Positions 37,398 to 49,300 of a stretch of DNA of 64,000 bases are shown one piece after another. Under the pieces are notes generated by a model. It had not been told where the DNA came from, ran no database searches, and saw only the letters and a list, made by a program, of their open reading frames with translations. Source of the DNA: Inia geoffrensis (taxonomy: Eukaryota > Chordata > Mammalia > Artiodactyla > Iniidae); NCBI GenBank assembly GCA_036417435.1, contig CM070902.1:134715886-134779885 (forward strand), read 5' to 3'. Made by a program: the position numbers and the translations under genes. Position 1 is the first letter of the stretch, and each line of letters begins with the position of its first letter.

Positions 37398-38690
37398 ATT
37401 ACTTTTCAGTTATTGTATTCTTCAACTCTGTTTGGTTCTTCTTTGTGTTTTCCAATACTTTGTTCTCTCTGTCTTCATCCACTTTTCTCCCGAGCTCATT
37501 GAGTGTCTTTATGATCATTACCTTGAACTCTTTATTGGGTAGATTGCTTATCTCCACTTTGTTTAATTCTTCCTGTAAGGTTTTGTTTTGTTCCTTCATT
37601 TAGAGTATATTTCGTTGTCTTCCCATTTTGCCTAATCCTCTGTGTTTATTTCTATGTGTTAGGTAGGGCAGGTAAATTTTCTGATCTTGGAAAAGTGGTC
37701 TTATGTAGAAGATGTCCTATGGGGCCCAGCAGCACTCTCTCTTGTCACCAGAACTATATTCTCAAGGTACATCCATGTGGGCTGTGTGCACACTTCTGTT
37801 TTGGTGGGGCTACTGTGAGAGTGCTGGTGGAGGGGCTGGCCCTTGGCCTGGTTAGCCTGGTTGGCTGCTGGCCCACTGGTGGTGGGGCTGGGGCTTGGGG
37901 CAGCTGGTTGTGGGGGCAGGGAGACTGGGGCTGGTGCCAGCCCACTGGTGTGTGGGACTAGGTCCCTGTGTGGCTGGTAGCTTGGCCCAGGGTGTCACAG
38001 CATTGGAGTCGACTTGCCTGTGTGTGAGTAAGCCCCTGGTGCTAATAAGTTAGAAGAAGGACACCAAAATGGTGCTTGCCATCACTAATGACTTTGTGGT
38101 AGAGTGAGCTCCCCAAATGGCTGCCACCAGTGTCCCTGTCACCAGGAGTCTCAGTTGTCTCTCTGGGAAGCTCTTGAAGATCAGCAAGTGGGTCTGACCC
38201 AGGCTCCTTTCTAATTACTGCCTCTGCACTGGAACTTGGAGATTTTGAGTGTGCCCTTTAAGAGCAGAGCCTCTGCTTACTATAACCCTCCACCTCTCCC
38301 TCATGCAAGCCCCACTGGCCTTCAAACCAGATGTTCTGGTGGCTTGTTTTTCTGGTGCACAATCCCAGGGCTGTGTTCCTGATGTGGGTCTTGGATCCAT
38401 CACCCCTTGGTGAGAAACTCTGCAATTGTGATTATCTTCCTTTTTGTGAGTCGTGGATCAGGGATATGGGTCTTGACTAGACTGGGTCTCTGCCCCTCCT
38501 ACCCATCTCATTGTGGGTCCTTCTTCATATCTTTTGTTGTGGAAAACCTTTTCTGCTAGTCTTCAGGCCATTCTCATTGATAGCTGCCCTGTAAATAGTT
38601 GCATTTCTGGTGTGGCAGTGGGAGGATGTGAGGTCAGGGTCATCCTACCCTTCCATTTTTGCCTCCTCTCCAAAATAGCTATTACTTTTG
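37398..38690 (-). mobile_element. Older L1, ORF1 start and 5' UTR (part 2)
   Basis: A 66-codon minus-strand frame at 37,399-37,599 is the N-terminal ORF1 region (MKEQNKTLQEELNKVEISNL, and PNKEFKVMIIKTLNELGRK). To its right lies a G/T-rich 5' UTR-like block, with degenerate ctggtggtggggctgg repeats at about 37,860-37,960. It ends around 38,690. The missing interval between ORF2 (part 1) and ORF1 is about 3 kb and was lost, probably with the nested insertion. The wording is of an older mammalian L1M type, but the subfamily is not assigned. Confidence 0.7.
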
Positions 38691-39645
38691 AAGCTACTCT
38701 TTCTCTTCTTTTTTCTATTCTGAATCAAAGTTGTGTGAGCACAGATTTTGTATAGTTAATAACATCCCACATATTTATGTAGCATATACCATGTTTATTG
38801 AACTCTGTTAGCTATTATGAGAGATGTAAAAATTGACAAGATTCAGTTCTACCCTCTAGGAATATATAGTTTTGTATGGAAGCAGACATGTTCAATTCAG
38901 AATATAATACTACCAGTGTGTGTCACAAAGAATTAAAAAATTCTTTGAGGGAAGAGATTAAGATCAGCGGTAGACAAAGGTTTTCCTTTCTATCTTGAAT
39001 GTGCTTTCCTTCTTACATAGTTACAAATAATTCAAATACATTATTTCAGAAAAATAAAAGTAAAAACCCATAATGTATGACAAAATGTCATTTATTTTCA
39101 TAGAATTTTATAGTATTTTAAACAAAATATTCAGCAGGAGTAAGGATAGAAAATTAATTTTACCTGGGAGCTTCTGGGTAGTCTTTGTAAAGGCAGTACC
39201 ACCTGAGCTGGTTTTGATGGGCGGAGATGAGAAGGAAATTTCTGTAGGCAGAGAGCAAAGCACTCGTGGGGAAATTAAGGGCATACTGGGGTGTAGCAGG
39301 GATTGAAGTTTGGCTGAAGAGCAGGGTAAGTAAAAGCAGGAGACTGAGAGGCTGACCGGTGGGTAGAACTTTGTCCTGGAAGCCCTTCAAAATCAAGGGA
39401 AAGAACTGAGATTTTATTTTCTACTTCAGCAGTTCCCTAAGTCACATCTGCAATGTACTGGTCCCAGGAGACAAACCGAGTATGAGATTTACATATTTGA
39501 AGATTCATTATCGACATTACAATATTTAATATTGTAATGAGAATTCATAGAGTGAAGATTCTTGCTTTGCTTAATTTAACCTGGTATTTTCTAAAGGCTT
39601 TTGACCACAGAATCCTTTAAATAATAATAATATGAAAGGAAGTCC
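38691..39645. other. Single-copy DNA with old repeat scraps, no gene seen
   Basis: An L2-like scrap is visible at about 38,770-38,900 (catgtttattgaactctgtt, accctctaggaatatatag). Positions 39,170-39,430 resemble the unnamed dispersed repeat at 30,560. A near-palindrome around 39,515-39,540 (acaatatttaatattgtaat) can form a hairpin. No gene. Confidence 0.5.
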
Positions 39646-40115
39646 TTAAACCTACACGGAGCTACTACCACTGATAGCGCATAACTATGTGCTAGGCACA
39701 GTTTTATGTGTGTTACATGTTTTTGTCCATTTAATCCTTATGGCACTTTGTGAGGTAGGTACTGTTTATTATTATTATTATTTTTTTGTGGTACGCGGGC
39801 CTCTCACTGTTGTGGCCTCTCCCGCTGCAGAGCACAGGCTCCGGACGCGCAGGCTGAGCGGCCATGGATCACGGGCCCAGCCGCTCCGCAGCATGTGGGA
39901 TCTTCCCGGACCGGGGCACGAACCCGTGTCCCCTGCATCAGCAGGTGGACTCTCAACCACTGCACCACCAGGGAAGCCCGTACTGTTATTATTATTGTCA
40001 TTTTACATATGTGGAAGTTGAGGCACAGGGAGGTTAAGAAACGTGTCCAGGTTCGCAACTAAGTAGTAACTCTGGGACTTGAGCCCAAGTGGTCTGACTG
40101 CAGGATCCACGTTTT
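39646..40115 (-). repeat. MIR interrupted by a CHR SINE
   Basis: Left part: tatgtgctaggcacagtttt to ggcactttgtgaggtaggta. Right part: tcattttacatatgtggaag, tgaggcacagggaggttaag, and a gtggtctgactgcaggatcc end. The two parts join correctly in MIR order once the SINE and one duplication copy are removed. Confidence 0.85.
39781..39979 (-). mobile_element. CHR-type SINE with target-site duplication
   Basis: Full-length minus-strand copy from ttgtggtacgcgggcctctc to caccaccagggaagccc. It is flanked by gtactgtttattattatt (from 39,759) and gtactgttattattatt (from 39,980). It keeps many CpG sites, for example ggctccggacgcgcaggctg, so it is fairly young. Confidence 0.95.
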
Positions 40116-41800
40116 TCATCAGTGTTATTAATACACAGTGTCTCCAATGCTGTGAGGTGATTTGGGGAGCCCTTGAAGGTTTTTGAGCAGGAGAGTGACG
40201 TGGTTATCATTAAGTTTAAGGAAGACAGTGATGGTTGCTTTGCAAAGACTTAGAGGAAAAATAGGATAAATCCGTTAGGGAGTTATTTTTGCTTATTTTA
40301 CTGTAAAAATTTTCAAACACACAGAAAAGTTGAAAGAATTGTACAATGAAAACCTGTATACCTAGCCTCTAGATTCAACTGTTAACATTTTGCCATATTT
40401 GCTTTATGCATTTTTTCCTCCTGAACCATTTGAGGGTATGTTTCATGCCTCCTCACTGCCAAATAATTCAACATGTGAATTCTAAAAATAAGGGCTTCCT
40501 AGGACGTTATGTTAAAGTCTAAGTGAGAGGTACTGAGCACCTAAGCCAGGGCAGTAGCAAGACAAAGAAGGGCTGCAGTAAGAGAAGTGTGAATTACTCA
40601 TTTGAAAATTACCTTCAGAAGACAGTTCACTTAAGGTGGTTTTTCTTATATCTTCATAAGGTTCTGGTACACTTTGCCTCATATTTGTCAGTGTAAACTC
40701 CAAGAAGGCAAGTTCATTTCTTAATGAGCTTAAGAAAAATATAACTTGGACAATAAAGTTATTGTCAAAATATAATCCACATAATCTGTGTCAATATCTG
40801 ATAAAACTTCACTGATTCATGTTATTATTATTAAGGCATAATTGACATAACATTATATTAGCTTTGAGTCGATAACACAATGATTCAACCCTTGTATATA
40901 CTGTGAAATGATCACCACAGTAAGTCCAGTCAACATCTGCCACCACACATAGTCAAAAAAATTTTTTTCTTGTGATGAGAACTTTTAAGATCTCTCTCAG
41001 CTGATTCATATTGTTGATATATCTTTTTATCAACAATAATAAGGTATAGTTTTCAAATTTTGGGCACATACAGTGTGCTGAGCCTTGTTGTGGACATTTA
41101 TACATGTTAGATGTGAAAATAAAGGGAATTCATTGTTAATTTTATTTCTTTAGAAATTTGGGCCAGAATCATCACTTTACTTTGAATTTTGACATTGTTT
41201 GATATCCTTGTGAGGTTCTATCTTTTGTACTTTCAGTTCAAGCTAGATACCTCTTCACTGTGAGCACATATAGTGCCTGTCACCCACTGAAATGATTTAG
41301 GGTTCCTTGGAGAAATGGATGATTCGAGACCTGAGGCAGGAAAAGTCCAGTTTAACCTGGAATATTTTATTGCCCAGAAAACAAGAAAATGCTCAAAGAA
41401 TGATGTCAACATGTCAGAAAACTAAAGAGCTGACTGGAAAGAGATCTTATTAACCAAATTTGGCACAATTTGAGTTTCAAAAGCAAAAATAACGATAATG
41501 AAACATAACAAATATAAATATTCCTTGATCCCATAATGATATTAGAAAGAAAGAGAAAAACAGCAAGAAAGAGAGAATGAAAATAAAAACCCTTCTTTAA
41601 AGCAATATGCTAGCTAATGAACGCAGAATGAATGACAGAATTAGAAATTTTCTGTTGTAAACTTCCCAGTGTAATAATTAATTTAAGTGAGGTACATCTC
41701 TAAATGCCAAAACGATTGGATGCCAGGTTATTGAGGGACAGAGTATTGACATGGTTTCAAAGTATCACACCACATATTACTTATTAATTCCAATGGGACA
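40116..41800. other. Mostly single-copy AT-rich DNA, no gene seen
   Basis: Positions 40,150-40,290 resemble the unnamed dispersed repeat at 30,560. Positions 40,290-40,440 (ttttcaaacacacagaaaag) look like an old LINE fragment. The remainder, including 41,000-41,800, shows no gene. Confidence 0.5.
40838..40998 (-). repeat. Old L1M-type 3' UTR fragment
   Basis: Reversed L1M order: aaggcataattgacataaca, caatgattcaacccttgtat, gaaatgatcaccacagtaag, and tcttgtgatgagaactttta. The tail is short and the copy is truncated at 5'. Confidence 0.75.
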
Positions 41801-41948
41801 AAATATGCCTTTACAGTGGAAAGACCTGGCAGCGACCACTGTACAAAATGGTGGAGCTCGGCTCTGCAACAATGGCCCAGCCCGACATTAGGTGCCTTCA
41901 GGTGTGATGCGGCAGGGGGTTACCCAGCATCACCTAAGTGGGGTTCTT

Positions 41949-42147
41949 TTTTTTTTTTTTGTGGTACGCGGGCCTCTCACTGTTGTGGCCTCTCCCGTTG
42001 TGGAGCACAGGCTCCGCACGTGCAGGCCCAGCAGCCATGGCCCATGGGCCCAGCCGCTCCGCGGCATGCGGGATCCTCGCCGATCAGGGCACGGCGGTCC
42101 CCTGACTTGGCAGGCGGACTCTCAACCACTGCGCCACCAGGGAAGCC
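41949..42147 (-). mobile_element. CHR-type SINE with 16-bp target-site duplication
   Basis: Minus-strand copy flanked by cctaagtggggttctt at 41,933-41,948 and 42,148-42,163. The head region around the B box is rearranged: cagggcacggcggtcccctg replaces the usual ggggcacgaacccgtgtccc. The internal RNA polymerase III promoter is therefore probably damaged. Confidence 0.95.
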
Positions 42148-42353
42148 CCTAAGTGGGGTTCTTGACAGAAATGTTTTATCCAAATCTACTGAGGAAACCA
42201 TCAGACAAATTCAGAAGTTGGAACATTTTGTAGAACAATTAGCCTGGATTCATCAAAAGAGTCAGTGTTATAAAGATCAGGGGGAGATGATGGAAGACGA
42301 AAGAGATATGGCATCCAAATGTAATGTGAGTTTAGCAAGATCCTGAATTTTTC

Positions 42354-42561
42354 TTTTTTTTTTTTTTGTGGTACGCGGGCCTCTCACTGCTGTGGCCTCT
42401 CCCGTTGCGGAGCACAGCCTCCGGACGTGCGGGCTCAGCGGCCATGGCTCACGGGCCCAGCCACTCCGCGGCATGGGGGATCTTCCCGGACCAGGGCACG
42501 AACCCGTGTCCCCCGCATCGGCAGGCTGACTCTCAACCACTGCGCCATCAGGGAAGCCTCA
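42354..42561 (-). mobile_element. CHR-type SINE with 16-bp target-site duplication
   Basis: Minus-strand, near full-length copy flanked by aagatcctgaattttt at 42,338-42,353 and 42,562-42,577. CpG sites are well kept (ggacgtgcgggctcagcgg). It is an independent insertion about 190 bp from the previous SINE. Confidence 0.95.
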
Positions 42562-42935
42562 AAGATCCTGAATTTTTAAAAAAGCTATGATGAATGTATT
42601 AGGGACAAGTGGGGCCATTTGAGTATGGCTTAAATGTTGAATGCTGTTATTAAATTCAGGTAATGCTGTAATAGTGTTGGGCTGAGTGGGAGAATGTCCT
42701 TGTTTGTGGGAGATATGCAGTAAAGTATTTAGAGGTGAGGTGTCTTATTCACAACCTACTTTTCGATGGGTCGGCAGAAGGTAGTATCTATAGGTCCTTA
42801 CATAGAGAGATGAAGCAGGTGCAACAAGCTTATTAAGAGTTGGCGTATATAGGTAAGGGCTATACCAATGTTCATTGTACTGTTCTTTCATTTTTGTGTG
42901 GACTTGAACTTTTTCAAAATAAAAAAGATACTATT

Positions 42936-45018
42936 TATGGGAATCATTGGGAGAAAATATTTTTTCCATCCACTTTTCATGCCTCTTGTCTTCCTACACT
43001 TAGTCATCATTCCAGGAAGTAAAAGTTCTCCTTTGACTTGTTAGCTTTGACTCTTGTGTGGAGTTTAGCTCTAAGGGCTTCAACTCTCTCTATTTCCCAG
43101 CAGTGATAAGGATGTTTCAGAAACAGCAAGTTTGGACTTCTAGAATACACCTTCTTTCAGGACTCTTTGACTGATGTGTGAAGTGGTAGCAATGGACTTT
43201 GAGAAGATCTTGACTCTTGTTATTCTCGGCAGTTGCAAGAGTGGGTTCCAGAAGGCTAATGAAGAAATGTGATAAAATACACAGCACATTCCTTATGGCT
43301 CAGGGGAAGACTGGAAAGATCCTTAGAATGGGTAGGAGGGAAACACCCTGTGACTTTTTACATGCACGTCTGTTGGTGTCATCATGTCAGTGCCTTTTAT
43401 AGCATTTTGCCTGCTTCCTTTCATTGACAGATTTTGGCAACCCTGACAAGGTAGTCATGCATTATGAACTACAACTTGCAAGGGTAGTTCTTGGGTGTCT
43501 CTGCACAAAAAAAGATGGTAGAGAGGAAAGAAAGTGGGATTTATTTTCTCCCAAATTTTATTCTCCAAAGATAAGATAGAACTCAAGTCAGAACTCTGTA
43601 GTTGTCATAGATCTTTTGAAAAAGTAACTGGTTGGTAAGTAACAAAATTTCATTAAACAATTGTTGGATGAAGGAGATGAAGGAGGAGAAGATGTGGCGT
43701 GATGAGATTCTTTGCTAAGCAGTGCTTTTGTACTAAAATGACAGATACAAATAATGGGTGACCTTAACTGAATACCGTCTATATTCTTCCTTTTGATACA
43801 ATAATTTGGCATTACTTTACTACTTTTTCTTCAGAAACTCAAGAATACTTTAAAGACTCTTCCTTAGCCTTCTTAATGTTTATATAAATGGAGAATGTCT
43901 GACTTTTATATTTTTACTGAGTTTAAGAAGTATTTGTGGGATTGCAATTCTGATAAGTTGTTGGCTTTTTGTTTTCCTTCTCCCTAAGAGCAATGACATA
44001 GCAGATTGGAGATAAATGATGGTTTGGAGGGTGCTGGGATATACAGATTTTATTTGATGTCATTGAATGAATATGCATTGAGTACCCACCATATACCAGG
44101 CACTGTGCCAGTGCAGGTAAAAATGCAATAAATGACATTGCACAGAGTCTATTTGGTGACTGTCAGTGACACAAGAACACACGTTTGGAAGAGCTTGGCT
44201 GTTTCCTGCTCTGATGGTTCTCATGGACTGACACTACTACCCTCTTTTTATAATATATTAGGTCCATAAACAAAAGAGCTCTAATCAATCCCTTCTTGGA
44301 TTATTCCAGTTTTTTCTCATACAATTTATTGGGGGAAATGAGTTCCATATGTTAAGTAAAGTTGTTCCAGAACCACCTCCTTTCTGGCTCATTTTTAGTA
44401 TTTTGGGATTTGGTGGTTGGTGTTTATGGTCAACAAATACATGCTCTTTGTGACTCTATCATTTTCTTTAATATATATACTTTTTCAACCACTTTGTCTT
44501 ACAGAGGTGAAAATTTTTGCTTTCTTTGTCCGTAATAAATTTTTCCTATACATGTGTGAGATGGGTTGACAATCCTGAATACCATTAGCTTACCATTCCA
44601 ACCCTGTTTTCTAGGGAAAATAATGTGTAAATCTCCTTTAGGAAGTGGGTGAGAGAAAGTTTTCTTTCCCTTGAATAAAAATACAAAAACAATTAGAATT
44701 ACCCTTGAAAAGTTCTAGATCAATCATCCAGGACTAATACATCACTTATGGAGATAAGTTAGTGGCATTCCCATAAATAATCATCTGTGATTACAGAGCT
44801 GTGGCCATCCCAACATTTTGTTCTCCCTGTGAGATTCAACATCATTGATTATTTTAGTTTCTTTACATCAGCTACGATCAGAAAGTCTCGATGGGACAGT
44901 ATGCAAATTGCATAATCATTAAAATTTTCTCTTTCCCTTAACAATAAGCCAAGGTTATTTAAATATTTGTAATCATTTCTTTTTCAATAGCATGTACTTT
45001 ATAGGAACATGGCTCATC
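42936..45018. other. Single-copy DNA, no gene seen
   Basis: About 2 kb without recognisable gene. An L2-like scrap occurs at 44,065-44,135 (gcattgagtacccaccatat, accaggcactgtgcc). Small frames have no domains. Confidence 0.55.
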
Positions 45019-45019
45019 A

Positions 45020-45058
45020 TTTTATTTATTTATTTATGTATTTATTTATTTATTTTTT
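45020..45058. repeat. (TTTA)n tail of the L1
   Basis: About nine TTTA units with one TGTA variant. This is the reversed A-rich tail of the element at 45,019. The neighbouring L1 at 52,691 has a similar but shorter TTTA tail. Confidence 0.9.
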
Positions 45059-45423
45059 TAACATCTTTATTGTGTTAAAATTGCTCTACAATGGTGTGTC
45101 AGTTTCTACTTTATAACAAAGTGAATCAGTTATATATATACAGACGTTCACATATTTCTTCCCTCTTGCGTCTCCCTCCTTCCTTCCCTCCCTATCCCAC
45201 CCCTCCAGGCAGTCACAAAGCACCGAGCTGATATCCCTGTGCCAAGCGGCTGCTTCCCATTAGCTATCTACCTTATGTTTCTTAGTATATATATGTCCAT
45301 GCCCCTCCCTCGCCCTCTCATAGCTCACCCCTCCCCCTTCGCATATCCTCAAGTCTGTTCTCCAGTAGGTCTGTGTCTTTATTCCTGTCTTACCCCTAGG
45401 TTCTTCATAACATTTTTTTCCCC

Positions 45424-48400
45424 TTAAATTCCACATATATGTGTTAGCATACGGTATTTGTCTTTCTCTTTCTGACTTACTTCGCTCTGTATGACAGACT
45501 CGAGGTCTATCCACCTCATTACAAATAGCTCAATTTCATTTCTTTTTAACGCTGAGTAATATTCCATTGTGTATATGTGCCACATCTTCTTTATCCATTC
45601 ATCTGACGATGGGCACTTAGGCTGTTTCCATCTCTGGGCTATTGTAAATAGAGCTGCGATGAACATTTTGGTACATGCCTCTTTTTCAATTTTGGTTTTC
45701 TCAGGGTATATGCCCAGTAGTGGGATTGCTGGGTCATATGGTAGTTCTATTTTTAGTTTTTTAAGGAACCTCCATACTGTTCTCCATAGTGGCTGAACCA
45801 ATTCACATTCCCACCAGCAGTGCAAGAGGGTTCCCTTTTGTCCACACCCTCTCCAGCATTTATTATTTCTAGATTTTTTGATGATGGCCATTCTAACTGG
45901 TGTGAGATGATATCTCATTGTAGTTTTGATTTGCATTTCTCTAATGATTAATGACGTTGAGCATTCTTTCATGTGTTTGTTGGCAGTCTGCATATCTTCT
46001 TTGGAGAAATGTCTATTTAGGTCTTCTGCCCATTTTTGGATTGGGTTGTTTGTTTTTTTGTTATTGAGCTGCATAAGCTGCTTGTAAATTTTGGAGATTA
46101 ATCCTTCGTCAGTTGCTTCATTTGCAAATATTTTCTCCCATTTTGAGGGTTGTCTTTTGGTCTTGTTTATGGTTTCCTTTGCTGTGCAAAAGCTTTGAAG
46201 TTTCATTAGGTCCCATTAGTATATTTTTGTTTTTATTTCCATTTCTCTAGGAGGTGGGTTAGAAAGGATCTTGCTGTGATTTCTGTCATAGAGTGTTCTG
46301 CCTATGTTTTCCTCTAAGAGTTTGATATTTTCTGGCCTTACATCTAGGTCTTTAATCCATTTTGAGCTTATTTTTGTGAATGGTGTTAGGGAGTGATCTA
46401 AGCTCATACTTTTACATGTAGCTGTCCAGTTTTCCCAGCACCACTTATTGAAGAGGCTGTCCTTTCTCCACTGTATATTCCTGCCACCATTATCAAAGAT
46501 AAGGTGTCCATATGTGCGTGGGTTTATCTCTGGGCTTTCTATTCTGTTCCATTGATCTATCGTTCTGTTTTTGTGCCAGTGCCATACTGTCTTGATTACT
46601 GTAGCTTTGTAGTATAGTCTGAAGTCAGGGAGCCTGATTCCTCAAGCTCCATTTTTCGCTCTCAAGATTGCTTTAGCTATTCGGGGTCTTTTGTGTTTCC
46701 ATACAAATTGTGAAATTTTTTGTTCTAGTTCTGTGAAAAATGCCAGTGGCAGTTTGATAGGGATTGCATTGAATCTATAGATTGCTTTGGGTAGTAGAGT
46801 CATTTTCACAATGTTGATTCTTCCAATCCAAGAACATGGTATATCCCTCCATCTATTTGTATCGTCTTTAATTTCTTTCCTCAGTGTCTTATAATTTTCT
46901 GCATACAGGTCTTTTGTCTCCCTAGGTAGGTTTATTCCTAGGTATTTTATTCTTTTTGTTGCAATGGTAAATGGCAGTGTTTTCTTGATTTCACTTTCAG
47001 ATTTTTCATCACTAGTATATAGGAATGCCAGAGATTTCTGTGCATTAATTTTGTATCCTACTACATTACCAAATTCATTGATTATCTCTAGTAGTTTTCT
47101 GGTAGCATCTTTAGGATTCTCTATGTATAGTATCATGTCATCTGCAAACAGTGACAGCTTTACTTCTTCTTTTCCGATTTGGATTCCATTTATTTCCTTT
47201 TCTTCTCTGATTGCTGTGGCTAAAACTTCCAAAACTATGTTGAATAAGGGTGGTGAGAGTGGGCAACCTTGTCTTGTTCCTGATCTTAGTGGAAATGCTT
47301 TCAGTTTTTCACCATTAAGGATGATGTTGGCTCTGGGCTTGTCATATATGGCCTTTATTATGTTGAGGAAAGGTCCCTCTATGCCTACTTTCTGTAGGGT
47401 TTTTATCATAAATGGGTGTTGAATTTTGTCAAAAGCTTTCTCTGCATCTATTGAGATGATCATATGGCTTTTCTCCTTCAATTTGTTAATATGGTTTATC
47501 ACATTGATAGATTTGCGTATATTGAAGAATCCTTGCATTCCTGGAATAAACCCCACTTGATCATGGTGTATGATCCTTTTAATGTGCTGTTGGATTCTGT
47601 TTGCTAGTATTTTGTTGAGGACTTTTGCATCTATGTTCATCAGTGATATTGGCCTGTAGTTTTCATTCTTTGTGACATCCTTGTCTGGTTTTGGTATCAA
47701 GGTGATGGTGGCCTCGTAGAAGGAATTGGGGAGTGTTCCTCCCTCTGCTGTGTTTTGGAAGAGTTTGAGAAGGATAGGTGTTAGCTCTTCTCTAAATGCT
47801 TGATAGAATTCGGCTGTGAAGCCATCTGGTCCTGGGCTTTTGTTTGTTGGAAGATTTTTAATCACAGTTTCAATTTCAGTGTTTGTGATTCGTCTGTTCA
47901 TATTTTCTATTTTTTCCTGATTCAGTCTTTGTGGTTTGTGCATTTCAAAGAATGTGTCCATTTCTTCCAGATTGTCCATTTTATTGGCATAGAGTTGCTT
48001 GTAGTAATCTCTCATGATCTTTTTTATTTCTGCAGTGTCAGTTGTTACTTCTCCTTTTTCATTTCTAATTCTATTGATTTGAGTCTTCTCCCTTTTTTTC
48101 TTGATGAGTCTGGCTAATGGTTTATCTATTTTGTTTATCTTCTCAAAGAACCAACTTTTAGTTTTATTGATCTTTCCTATTGTTTCCCTCATTTCTTTTT
48201 CATTTATTTCTGATCTGATTTTTATAATTTCTTTCCTTCTACTAAATTTGGGTTTTTTTTGTTCTTCTTTCTCTAATTGCTTGAGGTGTAAGGTTAGGTT
48301 GTTTATTCGAGATATTTCCTGCTTCTTAAGGTGGGCTTGTATTGCTATAAACTTCCCTCTTAGAACTGCTTTTGCAGCATCCCATAGGTTTTGGGTCGTT

Positions 48401-49242
48401 GTGTCTCCATTGTCATTTGTTTCTAGGTATTTTTTAATTTCCTCTTTGATTTCTTCAGTGATCACTTCATTATTGAGTAATGTATTGTTTAGCCTCCATG
48501 TGTTTGTATTTTTTACAGATCTTTTCCTGTCATTGATGTCTAGTCTCATAGCGTTGTGGTCGGAAAAGATACTTGATACAATTTCAATTTTCTTAAATTT
48601 ACCAAGGCTTGATTTGTGACCCAAGATATGATCTATCCTGGAGAATGTTCCATGAGCACTTGAGAAAAATGTGTATTCTGTTGTTTTTGGATGGAGTGTC
48701 CTATAAATATCAATTACGTGCATCTTGTTTAATGTATCATTTAAAGCTTGTGTTTCCTTATTTATTTTCATTTTGGATGATCTGTCCATTGGTGAAAGTG
48801 GGGTGTTGAAGTCCCCTACTATGAATGTATTACTGTCGATTTCCCCTTTTAGGGCTGTTAGTTTTTGCCTTATGTATTGAGGTGCTCCTGTGTTAGGTGC
48901 ATAAATATTTACAATTGTTATATCTTCTTCTTGGATCGATCCCTTAATCATTATGTAGTGTCCTTCTTTGTCTCTTGTAATGGTCTTTATTTTAAAGTCT
49001 ATTTTGTCTGATATGAGAATTGCTACTCCAGCTTTCTTTTGATTTCCATTTGCATGGAATATCTTTTTCCATCCCCTTACTTTCAGTCTGTATGTGTCTC
49101 TAGGTCTTCAGTGGGTCTCTTGTAGACAGCATATATATGGGTCTTGTTTTTGTATCCATTCAGCCAATCTGTGCCTTTTGGTGGGAGCATTTAGTCCATT
49201 TACATTTAAGGTAATTATCGATATGTATGTTCCTATTCCCAT
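45424..49242 (-). pseudogene. L1 ORF2, full-length frame with three premature stops
   Basis: The frame from the ATG at 49,242 to the stop at 45,424 covers 1,272 codons, close to the usual ORF2p length of about 1,275, with no indel. The endonuclease is at codons 1-240: GTYISIITLNVNGLNAPTKR at the start, QETH at 41-44, the [15 protein letters not shown] motif, and SDHNAM near the end. The reverse transcriptase includes [30 protein letters not shown] and the active site [12 protein letters not shown], with F at codon 699. The Cys-rich end has [18 protein letters not shown]. Stops are TGA at codon 45 (49,108-49,110), TGA at codon 867 (46,642-46,644) and TAA at codon 1009 (46,216-46,218). The longest uninterrupted piece starts at an internal ATG at 48,951 (769 residues) and lacks the first 97 residues. 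A complete protein cannot be made without readthrough. Confidence 0.93.
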
Positions 49243-49300
49243 TTTCTAAATTGTTTTGTGTTCGTTGTTATAGATGCTTTCCTTCTCTTGTGTTTCTTGT

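Larger units (their letters stand above)
41801..42935 (+). repeat. Old LINE-like 3' end, interrupted by two CHR SINEs
   Basis: With the SINEs removed, the sequence reads as a known style of ancient L1M 3' region. It contains gttacccagcatcacctaag, then ctactgaggaaaccatcaga, agacatggcat-like and gatcctgaattttt segments, and ends at ggacttgaactttttcaaaa with a taaaaaa tail. The 176-codon frame that crosses the first SINE is not a gene. Subfamily not assigned. Confidence 0.55.

Noticed and set aside
41816..42346. 176-codon plus-strand open frame
   Set aside because: Its middle third is the antisense of a CHR SINE and the rest lies in an old LINE-like repeat, so it is a by-product.
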